In this document: piece by piece, positions 39,076-50,331 of the stretch
How the letters are laid out: each line of letters begins with the position of its first letter
How positions within the stretch are numbered: the stretch's first letter is position 1
Assembly (NCBI GenBank): GCA_963576725.1
Contig: OY755241.1
Span: 31,250,853-31,314,852 of the forward strand
Direction: 5' to 3'
DNA: 64,000 bases
Source of the DNA: Azorinus chamasolen
Taxonomy: Eukaryota; Mollusca; Bivalvia; Cardiida; Solecurtidae
Notes under the pieces: model-generated
The model's input: the letters and a program-made list of their open reading frames with translations, nothing else
Told to the model about the DNA's origin: nothing
Database searches by the model: none
Made by a program: the position numbers and the translations under genes

Positions 39076-39834
39076 TAGTACCTGTCAATAGCCCATATAA
39101 TAAATCAATATGGAGGTCGATTATAAGAGCAGGCAGTTGCTAAATGCATGGCAAAAGTAATGCATGCAGACATGAGACATCACCTAGAGGAGCTTTCTGA
39201 AACAGTTGTCCTAAATTCAGCTACCACCTGTCTTGAAGCCCCAGATATTAGACCTGAATATAATGGTCACTGCAGCAAGGTTTTACTGGAAATGTTGAAG
39301 GTCTCCATCAGGGAGAAGTTATGTGAGAATCAGGGAAATTTTATCTACCTGTACTTTCTTTATATTTCACAAATTCCCTCATAAATAATAAAGTATTTTT
39401 TTTATAACTGTGTAGTTTTGAAACCATTGTGATAAATAGAGCATTTGCTCCATAGGAGCAATGCTCTATTTATCACAGAGGTTTCAAAAAGTGACTTTTA
39501 TTGAGGTGTCATAAGATGTCAATATGAGAAGGTAGGTTAAAATACTCACAAAGCTCAAAACAGGGAGAAGTAGAAAGAGTTAGGAAGGTTTTTTGCTCTC
39601 AAATCACCTTTTAGCTTGAGTGCTGAATGAGCATACTTACCATCAAAATACCTCTAGGTCTACCCAAAGCAGCATGTAGACGTAACCTTTCACAGTGACT
39701 TATCAAATAATTAATCCAAAAAGCTTGGATACAAGTCCACTCACAGTGCACACATGGAGTTCTCATCAACATTCACAGTTACACATGTATATATATTATT
39801 ATATACCCCTCCCATATACAATTCTCCAGATTTC

Positions 39835-39968
39835 AAGATAAGTGGAAGACTGTGCTATCTCTGGACTTCAAGATAAGAGGAAGACTGTGTTATCTCCAAA
39901 GTTAAAGATAAGAGGTATACTGTGCTATCTCTGAAGTTCAAGATAAGAGGAATACTGTGCTATCTATG
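39835..39968. repeat. About 37-bp tandem repeat, 4 units
   Basis: TTCAAGATAAGAGGAAGACT and GTGCTATCTCTGGA recur with small changes. Confidence 0.85.
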
Positions 39969-40323
39969 GAAACTGTGTGCAGTGACCATTTACCCGTTCC
40001 CTGTTGAATATTCATGTAAGAAATAATGACATCATGAATATTTATTAGCTGCATTTTATAATGGTAGGAGTACACATGCATTTTTGTTAAAACTGTTGAG
40101 TCAGATCTATAATGATTCAATAAGCAAACAAAGCAGACCCTGATCAGACAACAGCTGTCTAATCTAGATATACTTTGTTTGCAAAGGCATGGAAAAGTGT
40201 TTGTATTCAGGAAAGGGTTAACAATAGGTCTAAGTCAGGTGGTAGCTTAATGCTGGTCAAATGAAAGCTCCTACTGGAGTTTTCTAGATTATCTTTACAC
40301 TGCGTTAAGCAAGCACATGCTTT

Positions 40324-41170
40324 TTAACCCATTCCCGCATATTGACGCCTCTGTAAAAGTCACTTTCTGAAACCATTGTGATAATAACAGCATTTGCTCC
40401 TGTGGAGCAAATGCTCAAATTATCACAATGGTTTCTAAAGGGTGGTCACTGTATAATGGTTTGGGAGAAATAAAGGAGCTTTTCTTAAAAGTGTTTAAAT
40501 TTATGCACAGTTTTAAAACTACAAATCTTTAAACTGTTCCTTTTCTCTAGTAAATTTGTCTTTTCGGTAGATTTAATCAAAGATGTAGGATCTAAAAATA
40601 GCCTAAGTGGGAATGGGTTAAGACTAATATGTTCAATAAATTAATGGTCACTTAGGACATGTTCTATTGCATTTTGTTTCTCAGTCAAAACAAATCTTGC
40701 ATCTAGAAATTGAAAAGGTAATTTTAATGAGTACAATGTACCAACAAGAAAGGTTTGGCAGAGAAATATGAAGAAACTTTTTTAACCCATTCCCTCATAG
40801 GCTATTTTTAGATCCAACCTCTTTGAATAAATCTACCGAAAAAGAGCATTAACTAGAGAAAAGGATTTTTTTTTAGAGTTTTGTAGTTCTGAAACCATTG
40901 TGATAAGATTAATAGAGAATTTGCTCCTTAGGAGCAAATGCTCTATTTATCACAATGGTTTCAAAAAGTGACCATTACAGAGGCGTATTTATGGAGGAAA
41001 GGGTTAAGCCAAACAATTGAAACTCTGTCGCCTCTCAGAGCTAAAGATAAAGGTGTGTACCCCAAATACTAAAATCGTCATTTTTCAACCAAACCCTATA
41101 CTGTGACCACTCTTTAGAATCATCTCAAAGTATAGGGTTTGGTCGAGAAATAAAGGAGCTATTCTTGAAA
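40324..41170. mobile_element. TTAA-2 (40324-40621), TTAA-2 (40782-41007) and FB-2 hairpin (41070-41170)
   Basis: The first TTAA-2 contains an FB-2-type fragment (about 40440-40500). The second is complete. The FB-2 hairpin has AAACCCTATACTGTGACC and AAAGTATAGGGTTTGGT arms. Confidence 0.75.
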
Positions 41171-41499
41171 ATGTTTTAATTTACGCACCTTATCCGGACC
41201 TCTGTCGTCTGTTATTTTGATATTCATTAAAATCACACCAGAGAGGCAACTCAAATGAATATATGTTTTGGCAGGAAATATAGGATAAACTTCATAAATA
41301 TGCCTTTCTATGCCTTTGCAAACGGCGTAGACCCAGATTATATGGCTCTTGTAGAAACTGTCTGATCAGGGTCTGCTCCGTTTGCTTACGATATATTGTA
41401 ATATAGATATGATGCTACAGTTCCTGTCATGGCCCAAAATTCTTGTGTGCATGTGCTACTATAACATTTAATCTAATCCATATTCATGATGTTTAACCC

Positions 41500-42069
41500 A
41501 ATGTTTTACCTAGTGTTTCTAAATACTCCTCCTATTTACAGCAGCTCTGTGATCTCATTTGCTTCATGCTGTTCCATAAAGCAGGTTGGAGAAAAGAGAA
41601 TCTTACGACATTAAAACCAAAACACCAAGTGAACTTTCAGTCTGACAACTTAATTTTCCTCTAATACAATCATCTCATGACAACAAATATTTTGATTGCT
41701 TTAAGTACTCCAAGAAGGGCGATATTTTCTGGCCGAGATTATATATTCCTGGTACAGTATACAAAATATTGACATTTCTGACAGCTCTAGCACTGCAGCT
41801 CTTGGATATCTATTAGAAAAACCTGGTCAATGGAGAATCTGGAATCCAGCCGTGCCAATAAAATTCCAATACACACAAACTCCCATACACACCAAGCTTC
41901 TGTCACCACCGTAAACCGATCAATAGTCCCTGCCAGTCTGCATGAAGCAGTGACTTTATGCTGTGCTAAGAATTATTACTCTTACTAGCACTGGTGAAAC
42001 AAACCTCTTGAATTACTAGCCCTCCAGAAAACAACCCTGCAAGCTCAATTTTTTTTTATCTGATGCAAT
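41500..42069. other. No feature seen
   Basis: Non-repetitive AT-rich sequence without a convincing frame, splice pattern or repeat. Confidence 0.4.
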
Positions 42070-43036
42070 TTAAACCCTTTACTCCATGAATATTCATGTA
42101 AAAAATATTGACGCCATGAATATCTATTTGAATAATTGTTATTATACATATTGGCAGTGACAGAAACTATAGAATCATATCTATAGTATATCATAAGCAA
42201 ACTGAGCAGATCCTAATCAGACGACTCCTACAGATATGGGTCTACTCTATTTGCAAAGGCGTAGAAAGGCGTATTTATGGAGCAAAGGGTTAACTACCTC
42301 CAATTCCACCATCAGTTAACGGGGAAACAAGGCTCACCATCAGTTAAAGGGAAACAAGGCTCATCAGATGCAAAGGGAGAAGCGGCTAACAATAGAAGTT
42401 ATAATGTAAACAATTCAGAGAATGTGCCGTTTGAGCTACTTGAATGAATGAATGAATTGAATTGAATTGGAAGATGAATCAGAAGAGACTATTACAATTT
42501 GTCAGATGCGCTCTATTGCAATGTTCAGAGTATCATTAACCCTTTCCCTGTTCTATGTATATTCCAAATTTCCGTACCATATTCATGGGCAAAATAGTTA
42601 TAATGAAATATGGAAGGTGGAATATTGTAGCTATTTTAGAAAGTAAAGAAACAGATTTATCAAATTCCATCAGCAAACAGAGCAGACCCTGATCAGACGG
42701 CTCCTCTAGGATCTGGGTCTACTCTGTTTGCAAATGCGTGAAAACACATTTATATGAGAGAAAGGGTTAACACTGTATCAGATACATATTAACCTTTTCC
42801 CGCATAGAAACGTGTTGTCATGCATTTGCAAACAGTAGACCCAGATCAGACGGCTCCTAGAGGAGCCGTCTGATCAGGGTCTACTTTGTTTGCTAATATA
42901 ATTTGAAAGATCTATGTCTTCACTTTCTAAAATGGCTATAATGTACCACCTTCCACATTTCATTATAGCTATTTTGTTAATGAATATTCAGTAGGTATTG
43001 AAATTTGAAATAAACACAGAACAGGGAAAGGGTTAA
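42070..43036. mobile_element. Three TTAA-1 MITEs (42070-42293, 42536-42770, 42789-43036)
   Basis: All have TTAA at both ends; the second is reversed. The third abuts the gypsy protease directly, so it marks the present left end of the retroelement. Confidence 0.85.
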
Positions 43037-43040
43037 AGCA

Positions 43041-43469
43041 GTGATAGATACAGCCGCGAAAGTGTCTATAATCCCAGATAGGCTGTATAGTAGTATGGAA
43101 AACAAACCCACAATACTAAGGACAGTCACCTTGAACACAGCCGGACGTGAAATGAAGATGAGGGGATTTGTTGTTGGCCCGGTAGAAATTCGGCTTGGAA
43201 ATAAGATGTTCAGAGAAAATGTGTATGTAGCACCGATAGAAGATAACATGTTGCTAGGGATTGATCGTATGAAGAAGTGGGAAGTAGCTATAAACATCAG
43301 GGAAGTCAAGCTTACATTGGCTGATGAAGACATTATAGTAGAATTTGGAGACCCATCGAAAGAAGCAAGAGTCACTAGGATGACTGTTAAAAGGAAAGAA
43401 GTGAAGTATCAGTGGAGTATCAGGTTTTCGCACAGGACGAGTTTGATCTTGGAAACTTCACTGCTTTAA
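43041..43469 (+). pseudogene. Gypsy protease domain
   Basis: 142-codon frame. DTAAKVSIIP at its start resembles the retropepsin DTGA motif with Gly changed to Ala. VAPIEDNMLLGIDRMKKW matches the downstream 'LLGxDxL' block. The catalytic motif change suggests an inactive enzyme or a diverged lineage. Confidence 0.8.
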
Positions 43470-44007
43470 AACACAAGATTGACACCGGAGGTACTAAGCC
43501 CATACAACAGAGGTTTCACATCGGAAGAAGAAGCCAATTTACAGAAAATGCTAAAGGCGAAGGTAATAAGACAGTCGGTTTTGGAATGGGCCTCTGCTCC
43601 AGTGCTGGTAAGAAAGTGTGACTGAGCGTGTGTTGGTGTGTGGACTACAAGCTTCTAAACTCAGTGACCTCCAAAGATGTATTTCCATTGCCGATGGTGG
43701 GGGACTGTGTGGACCCTTTGGCAGGAAACCAATGGTTTTCAAAGTTGGATGCGAATTCTGCATACTGGCAGGTTAAAATTGTGGAAGAAGATCGACTGAA
43801 GACTGCGTTCATGACCAAATATGGGCTTTTCGAATTCGTGTCAATGGCTTTTGGTCTCTGCAACGCCCCCTCAACCTACTCTAGTTATGAAATCTGGTTT
43901 TTAGAGGACTGGCATGGAATATAGTACTGGCCTTCTTAGACAACATTTTGACGCTAGACAAGACCTTTGGTGAGCACCTTCAAAACTTAAAGGCAGAACT
44001 TCGTTTT
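43470..44007 (+). pseudogene. Gypsy reverse transcriptase, N-terminal half
   Basis: Recognisable blocks: KIDTGGTKPIQQRF (43479), WCVDYKLLNSVTSKDVFPLP, FSKLDANSAYWQVKI, TAFMTKYGLFEF, MAFGLCNAPSTY. After a frameshift near 43920 the active-site block reads FLDN where family members have YxDD, so one catalytic Asp is replaced by Asn. Confidence 0.88.
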
Positions 44008-45523
44008 TTATGGCGTTCGGAACGCCATATACTAGTCGGTCTCTTTACGGCAACGAGTTCACTTGTCTAGTGAACATGCGCAAGACAAAATAGTTTTCTT
44101 CAAGTCTGCACTAGTTTGGTTGTAAATTGTTCATGTATTTGTTTACTCTTCATGTATTTAATAATAATTCGCTGTGTGTGATAATTACTACTAATCTACA
44201 CAAAGATAAACTTTTTAAAAGTCTTGAATTTTAATAAACTCCAAGTACGTCGATGCTCCAGAGTGGGCCCTGTACTTTAATCAGAAGAAGAAGAAGAAGA
44301 CGCGAACGAATATTTTTACCGTAGTTTTCGCAACACCTTGGCGTTCTAAAGCAGAAGGAATATAGCCGAGGTTTCCGATTGCATTTTTATACACATTCGT
44401 AACTGATTAGCATATAGACCTACATCTTCAGCCAATCAAACTGCCTTTTGCATCGTATTTGGTCATTTCCGTTTGACCCGTACTCAAAATTAGAAATATG
44501 AAGTTTCATAAAGGACAAGGTCAAAGAAATCTATTAAAAGTAATCAACCAATAAAATTCGGAATTCCCATATACACATTTATCACGCATCGAACAGCGTG
44601 TTTTGCCTATGGCACCCATCCTCAACACAAGTCTAAGTCTTACAAGAAGTTAAAAACCGTAAAAACACGGGGTTCTTAGTATCGGCTTATCAAAGTAAGT
44701 ATTATCCATAGAAGGTTTTCAACACATACATGTATTCAATCAAATTATATTCCAGTGTCAATTTAACAACTGTGAAAATAAGAGTCTCTTCTATGTATCG
44801 TGTAACCGCCGAGTCGCCGACACTCGTTTGCTCAAGACGTTTGTGTCGTGTAAAAGCGAAAGTAGGTAGCAATTTGTTGAAATGTCTTTCCCAGCTTACA
44901 ACTCTTCTTCTGACTGTAGTTCTGAATTTGAGTTTCATCAGGTTCCAAACAACTACCGTAATTGTATGTACATGTATGGATCTACTTAGTAATTAAAAAT
45001 AAAAACAGTCTACCTTCAAATTTGTAAGCAGACTACATTTATTCAAAATAAACGAGTGCTGAACATGGAAAAATAAATGTTATGTGTAAGAGTTAGTTGA
45101 ACAAAAAATATAGGATTATAGGTAGCCTTTGTATAATTTTGATGTTGTGCTTCAGTTTTTGCATCAGCTTTGGACATGAAAGCATTAATTGACCCTTTAC
45201 TTCATGAATATTCATATAAGAAATAATGACATCATGAATATAATTAAGATATTCTTTTGCCACAGTAGAAACTAGAAGCATGTCTATATATAAACAGCAG
45301 ATCATGAGATGGCTCCTTTTATTTCAGTCTGTCATATTTTCATGCCCCCAATCAAGGGAGGGGGGGGGGGGGGGGGGGGGGGGCGCTGACTTTGTTGGCT
45401 TGGCTCAAACTTTAATGTTGGCAATAACTTTGTAGCCATTGCACATCCATACTTCAAACCTGGCATGTCTATGCAACTTACAGAGGCGAACATTTTTATT
45501 TATTTATTTTATTTTTTTGGAAA

Positions 45524-45555
<32 letters not shown>

Positions 45556-45756
45556 CTTATTAAAATCAAGGTTATATTACAGTTAAATGTCACATTACGG
45601 GTCAAATTTATATTTGTCATAATCAGGGGCATAGTGTTTCACAAAAATGTGTTGTTATTAATACTGTTATCAATTCCAAGACGTTATTGTTATTAACGTG
45701 TACATCAATTTCCCCCCTTACACATAACATCCATATCAAACCCGAACGCCATTATG
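44008..45756. mobile_element. About 1.75-kb insertion inside gypsy RT
   Basis: RT coding stops after ...LQNLKAEL and resumes near 45757. The insert has ATGGCGTTCGG near its left end and CCGAACGCCAT near its right end (inverted). TTC on both sides may be a 3-bp duplication. It contains G24 (45360-45383), G32 (45524-45555) and a diverged TTAA-1 fragment (about 45190-45320). No transposase seen. Confidence 0.55.
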
Positions 45757-46080
45757 GCCATTCAGGCCTTTGATATGGACTTAAATTGAAGTCAAAGAAA
45801 TGTTTATTGTTACAGAAAAGGGCAGAATTCTTGGGACGCTGGGTCAGTGAAGAGGAAATGGAGATAAATAAGGGCCACATCTCAATTGTTACCGATTGGC
45901 CAACTCCCAAGAATACGAAATAAGTAGAGCAATTCCTTGGGCTAGCCATTGTTACTATCATAGAGCTTACAAGAAAGGATTATGCTAGACTGGCTGGAAG
46001 AGCTTAGCCAATGCAACTTAAAGTCATCCATCTGAAAGGGCTGCAGCATGGAAAGGCCGATGGCTTATCGCGCAGGACAA
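45757..46080 (+). pseudogene. Gypsy RT thumb / RNase H remnants
   Basis: RAEFLGRWVSEEEMEIN is the 'FLGhvVs..G' block after the RT fingers and palm. The RNase H body is deleted; the frame resumes at 46011 with HLKGLQHGKADGLSRR, the conserved end of gypsy RNase H ('G..N..AD.LSR'). Confidence 0.8.
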
Positions 46081-46463
46081 TGGAGGAGCCAATGTGCAAG
46101 AATTATAGGCTGGATGGTACTGACGAGGACTTGGGAAACCTGCCTTGTGGGAGATGCAATTACTACAAAAGAGCTAACAAAAACTTGGCGAACTTCATAC
46201 AGGAAGTGGATGACGTAATCCCACTGACTAATCTGTTTAGGATAGTTGGAGGAGGTGTGAATACTGTTTGGCCACGGGAACCCAGTGGATGCCCAGATAG
46301 GCCCATCCATCTGGACGTGGTGACAATGGAGGATGGTTCGAGGTTTCTGGAGGAGAAAACGAGTGCAGTCACAATATGTGCTATCTCGAAAGGTAAAAGA
46401 TATGAGCTTCAGGTACCCATAGAGTTACAAAAAGAGTTGTATATAATGAGGGCCTGGAACTAA
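46011..46463 (+). pseudogene. RNase H to integrase linker frame (150 codons)
   Basis: Starts in the RNase H end motif, contains CGRCNYYKRANK, and runs to the SINE insertion, which creates its stop. Continuation of the polyprotein is in the sequence after 46577. Confidence 0.75.
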
Positions 46464-46576
46464 TGAATGAATGAATGGTGTTTTACGGCCCATCGACACT
46501 GATGGTCATATAGAGCCGAATAAATAATGTAAATAAAACTATATGATGAAATCAAATAAAGACAATCTCACTAGAT
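46464..46576 (-). mobile_element. SINE-like insert with 10-bp target-site duplication
   Basis: Flanked by CTGGAACTAA at 46454-46463 and 46577-46586 (left flank ends at 46463). Sequence (TGAA)n then TGGTGTTTTACGGCCCATCG matches the longer copy at 37631-37842. Confidence 0.85.
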
Positions 46577-46599
46577 CTGGAACTAAAGACATTGATCAC

Positions 46600-47700
46600 G
46601 TGGTTGACATCTGGGGTAGAACCAACTGAAGATATCATGATGTTGTTGGGACCCGTCGGAAAGTACCTGTAGATTAACAGAGATTTTTATTCTGGAGGAT
46701 TGTTTATTGTGGAGAAAGGCTTGCTAGTGATCCCTGGCAAGATGAGAGACCAAATATTCAAGCTAGAACATGATGTACCCTCCTCGGGGCATCAGGGGGT
46801 CCATAGGACCAAGTAATTAATAAAGGCCAAATACTACTGGTATGGGATGTAAAAAGATGTCGCCAGAAATGTACAAGCATGTGAGGTCTGTAACCATAGC
46901 AAGAAGGCAACCAGGAAAGCAAAATTTTGGATGACAGTGTTCCATGCGGGTTTGCCTATGGAAAAAGTGCACATAGATTTCCTTGGACCGTTACCGAAAA
47001 CACCAAATGGCAACGAGCACGTTCTTGTGATCGAAAACACCAAAATGGCAACGAGCACATTCTTGTGATCGAAAACACCAAAATGGCAACGAGCACATTC
47101 TTGTGATCGAAAACACCAAAATGGCAACGAGCACATTCTTGTGATCGAAAACACCAAAATGGCAACGAGCACATTCTTGTGATCGAAAACACCAAAATGG
47201 CAACGAGCACATTCTTGTGATCGAAAACACCAAAATGGCAACGAGCACATTCTTGTGATCGAAAACACCAAAATGGCAACGAGCACATTCTTGTGATCGA
47301 AAACACCAAAATGGCAACGAGCACATTCTTGTGATCGAAAACACCAAAATGGCAACGAGCACATTCTTGTGATGGTAGACCAGTTCACTAAGTGGGTAGA
47401 ATGTATTCCATTGCCGTCGCAAACCGCCAAGGTGACAGCTAGGGTGGCAGTTAATGAATTCTTCTCCAGGTTTGGCTACCCATTTCAGTTACACTCTGAC
47501 CAAGGCAGAAACTTTGTAAAAGTAAGCTTTTAGCCAAAGTGTGTGAGCTGCTTCAAATACATAAGGCAAGAACTACACCATACCGACTCTCAGGAAACAG
47601 ACAGGTCGAGAGATACAATCAGACATTTATAGACACGGTACGATGCTACAAAGGAAATAACCAAAACTAGTGGGATAAATTCCTACCATAGATAGCAGGA
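46600..47700 (+). pseudogene. Gypsy integrase (zinc-binding and catalytic core), broken
   Basis: The zinc-binding part is visible as SSGHQGVHRT ... QACEVCNHSKKA (H2C2). The core shows HIDFLGPLPKTPNGNEHVLV, then after the tandem array MVDQFTKWVECIPLP and LHSDQGRNFV. A third block, in another frame, reads SGNRQVERYNQTF and would carry the catalytic Glu. Several stops and frameshifts. Confidence 0.85.
46993..47373. repeat. 38-bp tandem array, about 10 units, inside the integrase core
   Basis: Unit CGAAAACACCAAAATGGCAA plus CGAGCACATTCTTGTGAT. The unit derives from the integrase codons for KTPNGNEHVLV. Since 38 is not a multiple of three, each unit shifts frame on the plus strand. Three overlapping minus-strand frames stay open through the array but are repeat artefacts. 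Confidence 0.95.
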
Positions 47701-47779
47701 GCCATGAGGTCAGCGTGAACAGGAAAACAGGGTTTACACCCAACAGATTAATGCTAGGTAGGGAAATTAACCAACCCGA

Positions 47780-47992
47780 ATGAATCAGGATAGAAAGGAG
47801 TGTGAGAACTATGTGACAGACTTAGAATGTGCCATAACCAAAGCCCATGAGATTACCAGGACAAAACTGAAATCAAACCTGAAGCGTATGAAAAAGGATC
47901 ACGATGTAAAGGTATTAGAGAAGTCATACTACAAACGTGACGTGGTCCTTATACTGGATTCAAGCACACCCAAAGGAAAACCAAGAAATTGA
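47780..47992 (+). pseudogene. Gypsy integrase C-terminal region, part 1
   Basis: KLKSNLKRMKKDHDVKV and YKRDVVLIL resemble the 'QK.YYD.......GD.V' segment before the integrase C-terminal barrel. It overlaps the next frame by 4 bases (ATGA), possibly a decay frameshift. Confidence 0.7.
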
Positions 47993-48360
47993 CAAAGCCA
48001 TGGAAGGGGCCAGGCGTCATAGTAAAGAAATTGTCGCCCTTCCTTTATAGGTTACAGCTGCGGAACAAAATCTTCATGGCAAATCATGATAAATTGAAGA
48101 TCTGCCTTGACTGTGAACTGCCTACTTGGCTGATTAAAAAACGGGAATATGGACTAATGGTGAAGCAAGAAAGCATCATATATTGCATATGCAGAACGCC
48201 AGATACTGGGGAGTTTATGATCCAGTGTGATAACTGTATGGAATGGTACCATAGAAATTGTGTCCTGAAGGTGAAAATAACATCCAAAGAGGCGGAGGCG
48301 ATACAGAAGTACAGTTGTCCATTGTGCAAAGTTAGCCCAGTTTTTGCAGCAGCTAATTAA
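47989..48360 (+). CDS. Gypsy integrase C-terminal domain with PHD finger (123 codons)
   Basis: Residues 1-40 are the integrase C-terminal barrel (KPWKGPGVIVKKLSPFLYRL ... ANHDKLKIC). Residues 65-113 are a C4HC3 PHD finger: Cys66, Cys68, Cys80, Cys83, His88, Cys91, Cys110, Cys113, with RFMI-like GEFMIQCDNC and Trp86 in the aromatic-cage position, similar in style to BPTF/KDM7-type fingers that read H3K4me3. It ends in a natural stop 11 residues after the last Cys. Family knowledge: several gypsy lineages carry a chromodomain here to steer integration; a PHD finger would be an alternative chromatin reader. Function is inference, and the rest of the element is dead. Confidence 0.85.
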   Translation: MTKPWKGPGVIVKKLSPFLYRLQLRNKIFMANHDKLKICLDCELPTWLIKKREYGLMVKQESIIYCICRTPDTGEFMIQCDNCMEWYHRNCVLKVKITSKEAEAIQKYSCPLCKVSPVFAAAN

Positions 48361-49659
48361 GTTTCATTTATGATACCTTTGATTTTGTTTCAGATTCCTA
48401 GACTACCTGGAAACTTTAATTAAGCTGATAGTGAGATTTACTTAATTCTAATTAAATATGTTTCAGATTCCTAGACTACCTGGAAACTTTAATTAAGCTG
48501 ATAGTGAGATTTACTTAATTCTAATTAAATATGTTTCAGATTCCTAGATGTACCTGGAATATTTAGCAGGAGAAGTAGGTGAATTTAGTCAAAACACCTA
48601 GAAATAGCTGGTGGCGTGCTGTACAAAAATGGAAAGCTCTTCAGAAAGCAAGGGGTCATGACGAAGTTGGAGAAACAGGGGAAAGAAGGAGACATTGTTT
48701 ACGCAACAAGTCCAGGAGAACACAGCTAAGGGTGTGCTGATAGAACAAAAAACCTTAATTCAGAACCTGGGTTTGGACAACTCCCTAACCAGTGAAAGCA
48801 TGGTAGTAGGATGTAGTAGAATGGATAGCTTGCAGCTTCTGGTCCCAGTTTTAGGCCAGACCCGGTTCGTCACATCCGGTCATTACCCACCATCTGCCTC
48901 TCCTGGTCAGCCTGGAACCAACTGCTGAGCAATACACATGTGGAGCTGAACTGTACTCACTCACCGTGACCTAGCGCAGCATCTAGACCTACTTTAGACG
49001 TTCGACCAGATTATACTGGAAACTTTGAGTACTGTATTTAGTTAGTCGACTGGTAGCTTGTTAGAAACACTATAGTAGCATGGTCTCACAGTCTATCGAA
49101 CCTCTTAACCTTTGACCAAGAACAGAAAACGTTTACAGTGAATATTGAAGAAAAAAATAAATCAGCAGTTCAAAATAATCTTTTATACATACCTTGAAAC
49201 AATTAAGTAATTTTTTTCTCATCTATTAATCCCAAAACAATCCAGTGTTCCCCACCATCCGCATAACAAAAACAAAAATGGCTGCCAGAAAAATATCACC
49301 TGCTTATCGAACCTTTATTTAAGAAATTGTTTTGTTTTGGTACACTTTGCAATTTATGTTGATATTCTATAACGTATTAAGAGTTTTCTCATGTTTAGCA
49401 TAGCTGAACGGAAAATAAACTGTATAAACCTGGTTATGTTTTATATTTCATTTTTAAAGCTACGAGGCATTGTTTACAGACAAAGCAACGGTACTCATGA
49501 ATTTAAGACGTAGTGTGCACTTGTGCATGCATAAAAATACAAAAAAATGAAAGGTTCGAAAAACATGTATGGTTTGATAGAAGGCGAGTCTACGATACTC
49601 TGTAGAATCACTACTGTATCTGTATCTATACGTCGTAGAATCCTATAAAGGCTTTTACA
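48361..49659. other. 3' flank of gypsy relic: 73-bp direct repeat, otherwise no gene seen
   Basis: 48391-48560 holds a 73-bp unit (CAGATTCCTAGACTACCTGG...) twice plus a partial third. The 77-codon frame at 48695-48928 is unidentified and may be retroelement 3' sequence. No LTR pair could be matched. Confidence 0.5.
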
Positions 49660-50062
49660 CTACGGGTGAGAAGAGACGCCACTATAATTGGCGATGATCT
49701 CGTAGGGCTGTCTTGAAAGCCTCTACGGAATCAGCATGTACTATGCTGTCAGGCAGTTTGTCCCATTGAATCGTAGCGGCGTAGTGTCTACAAAGAATGA
49801 ATTTCTGTATTGAGGGGTCTTGCCATTTGGGACTGCCAACCCTCTTGAGTTATTGCATACTTGGTTTTCTATTATGTTTCTTGTATCGCAGTCTTTAAAC
49901 TTGGTAGCTTTGATGTTTCTTCTCGGTTTTGCCGGCTTTGTGAATGTGGATGTCGGTAGAGCAGGTACCAAGCCCTCAACTAACTTATACATAAGTATTA
50001 GACGAAGGCTTAGTCTCCTGTCTTCAAGGGTCTCTAACCCCAGTTGTTCTCTCAACTACTGT
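49660..50062 (-). pseudogene. Non-LTR retrotransposon 3' fragment (minus strand)
   Basis: Minus-strand frame LETLEDRRLSLRLILMYKLV is the post-RT region of Jockey/CR1-group LINEs. After a frameshift near 49,830 the tail WDKLPDSIVHADSVEAFK follows in another frame. 5'-truncated; no RT core. Confidence 0.8.
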
Positions 50063-50331
50063 CCATTTTAATTTACTTTGTCACTGAATTTTAGTCGATA
50101 TTTTTTTCATTTTCAGTCAGACTGACCTTAAATATACTTCATTTGATCGCATCGTTTTTCAGGAACTCCCATGCTAAATATCCCTCAATATCATGCAGTA
50201 AAAAGGAATAAAATGCCGAAAATGCATTTTCTACATGCTAATTCGATCACCCCTGATTGGGCTTTTGAACCGACAAAAACACTACAGGAATCAAAGCTGC
50301 GTAATGCTGTCGGGGGGAATCTACCAGACTA

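Larger units (their letters stand above)
43037..48360 (+). pseudogene. Ty3/gypsy-like pol relic, multiply broken
   Basis: Order protease, reverse transcriptase, RNase H end, integrase, C-terminal domain with PHD finger is the Ty3/gypsy order. No gag and no LTR pair were found. Breaks: frame change between protease and RT (43412-43469), stops at 43619 and about 43922, a large insertion (about 44008-45756), a SINE (46464-46576), stops at about 46671 and 46814, a 38-bp tandem array in the integrase core, and further stops at 47533 and about 47690. Not expected to encode an active polyprotein. Confidence 0.9.

Noticed and set aside
46834..47430. Three overlapping minus-strand frames of 122-198 residues
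   Set aside because: They are antisense readings of the 38-bp array in the integrase core; the unit lacks stops in all three frames.
43037..48360. Intact endogenous retrovirus
   Set aside because: No envelope-like frame, no gag, no LTR pair, FLDN in place of the YxDD active site, and many stops and insertions.
49741..50055. Single-exon gene of 104 residues
   Set aside because: It matches the post-RT region of LINE ORF2 and continues in another frame; a retrotransposon fragment.
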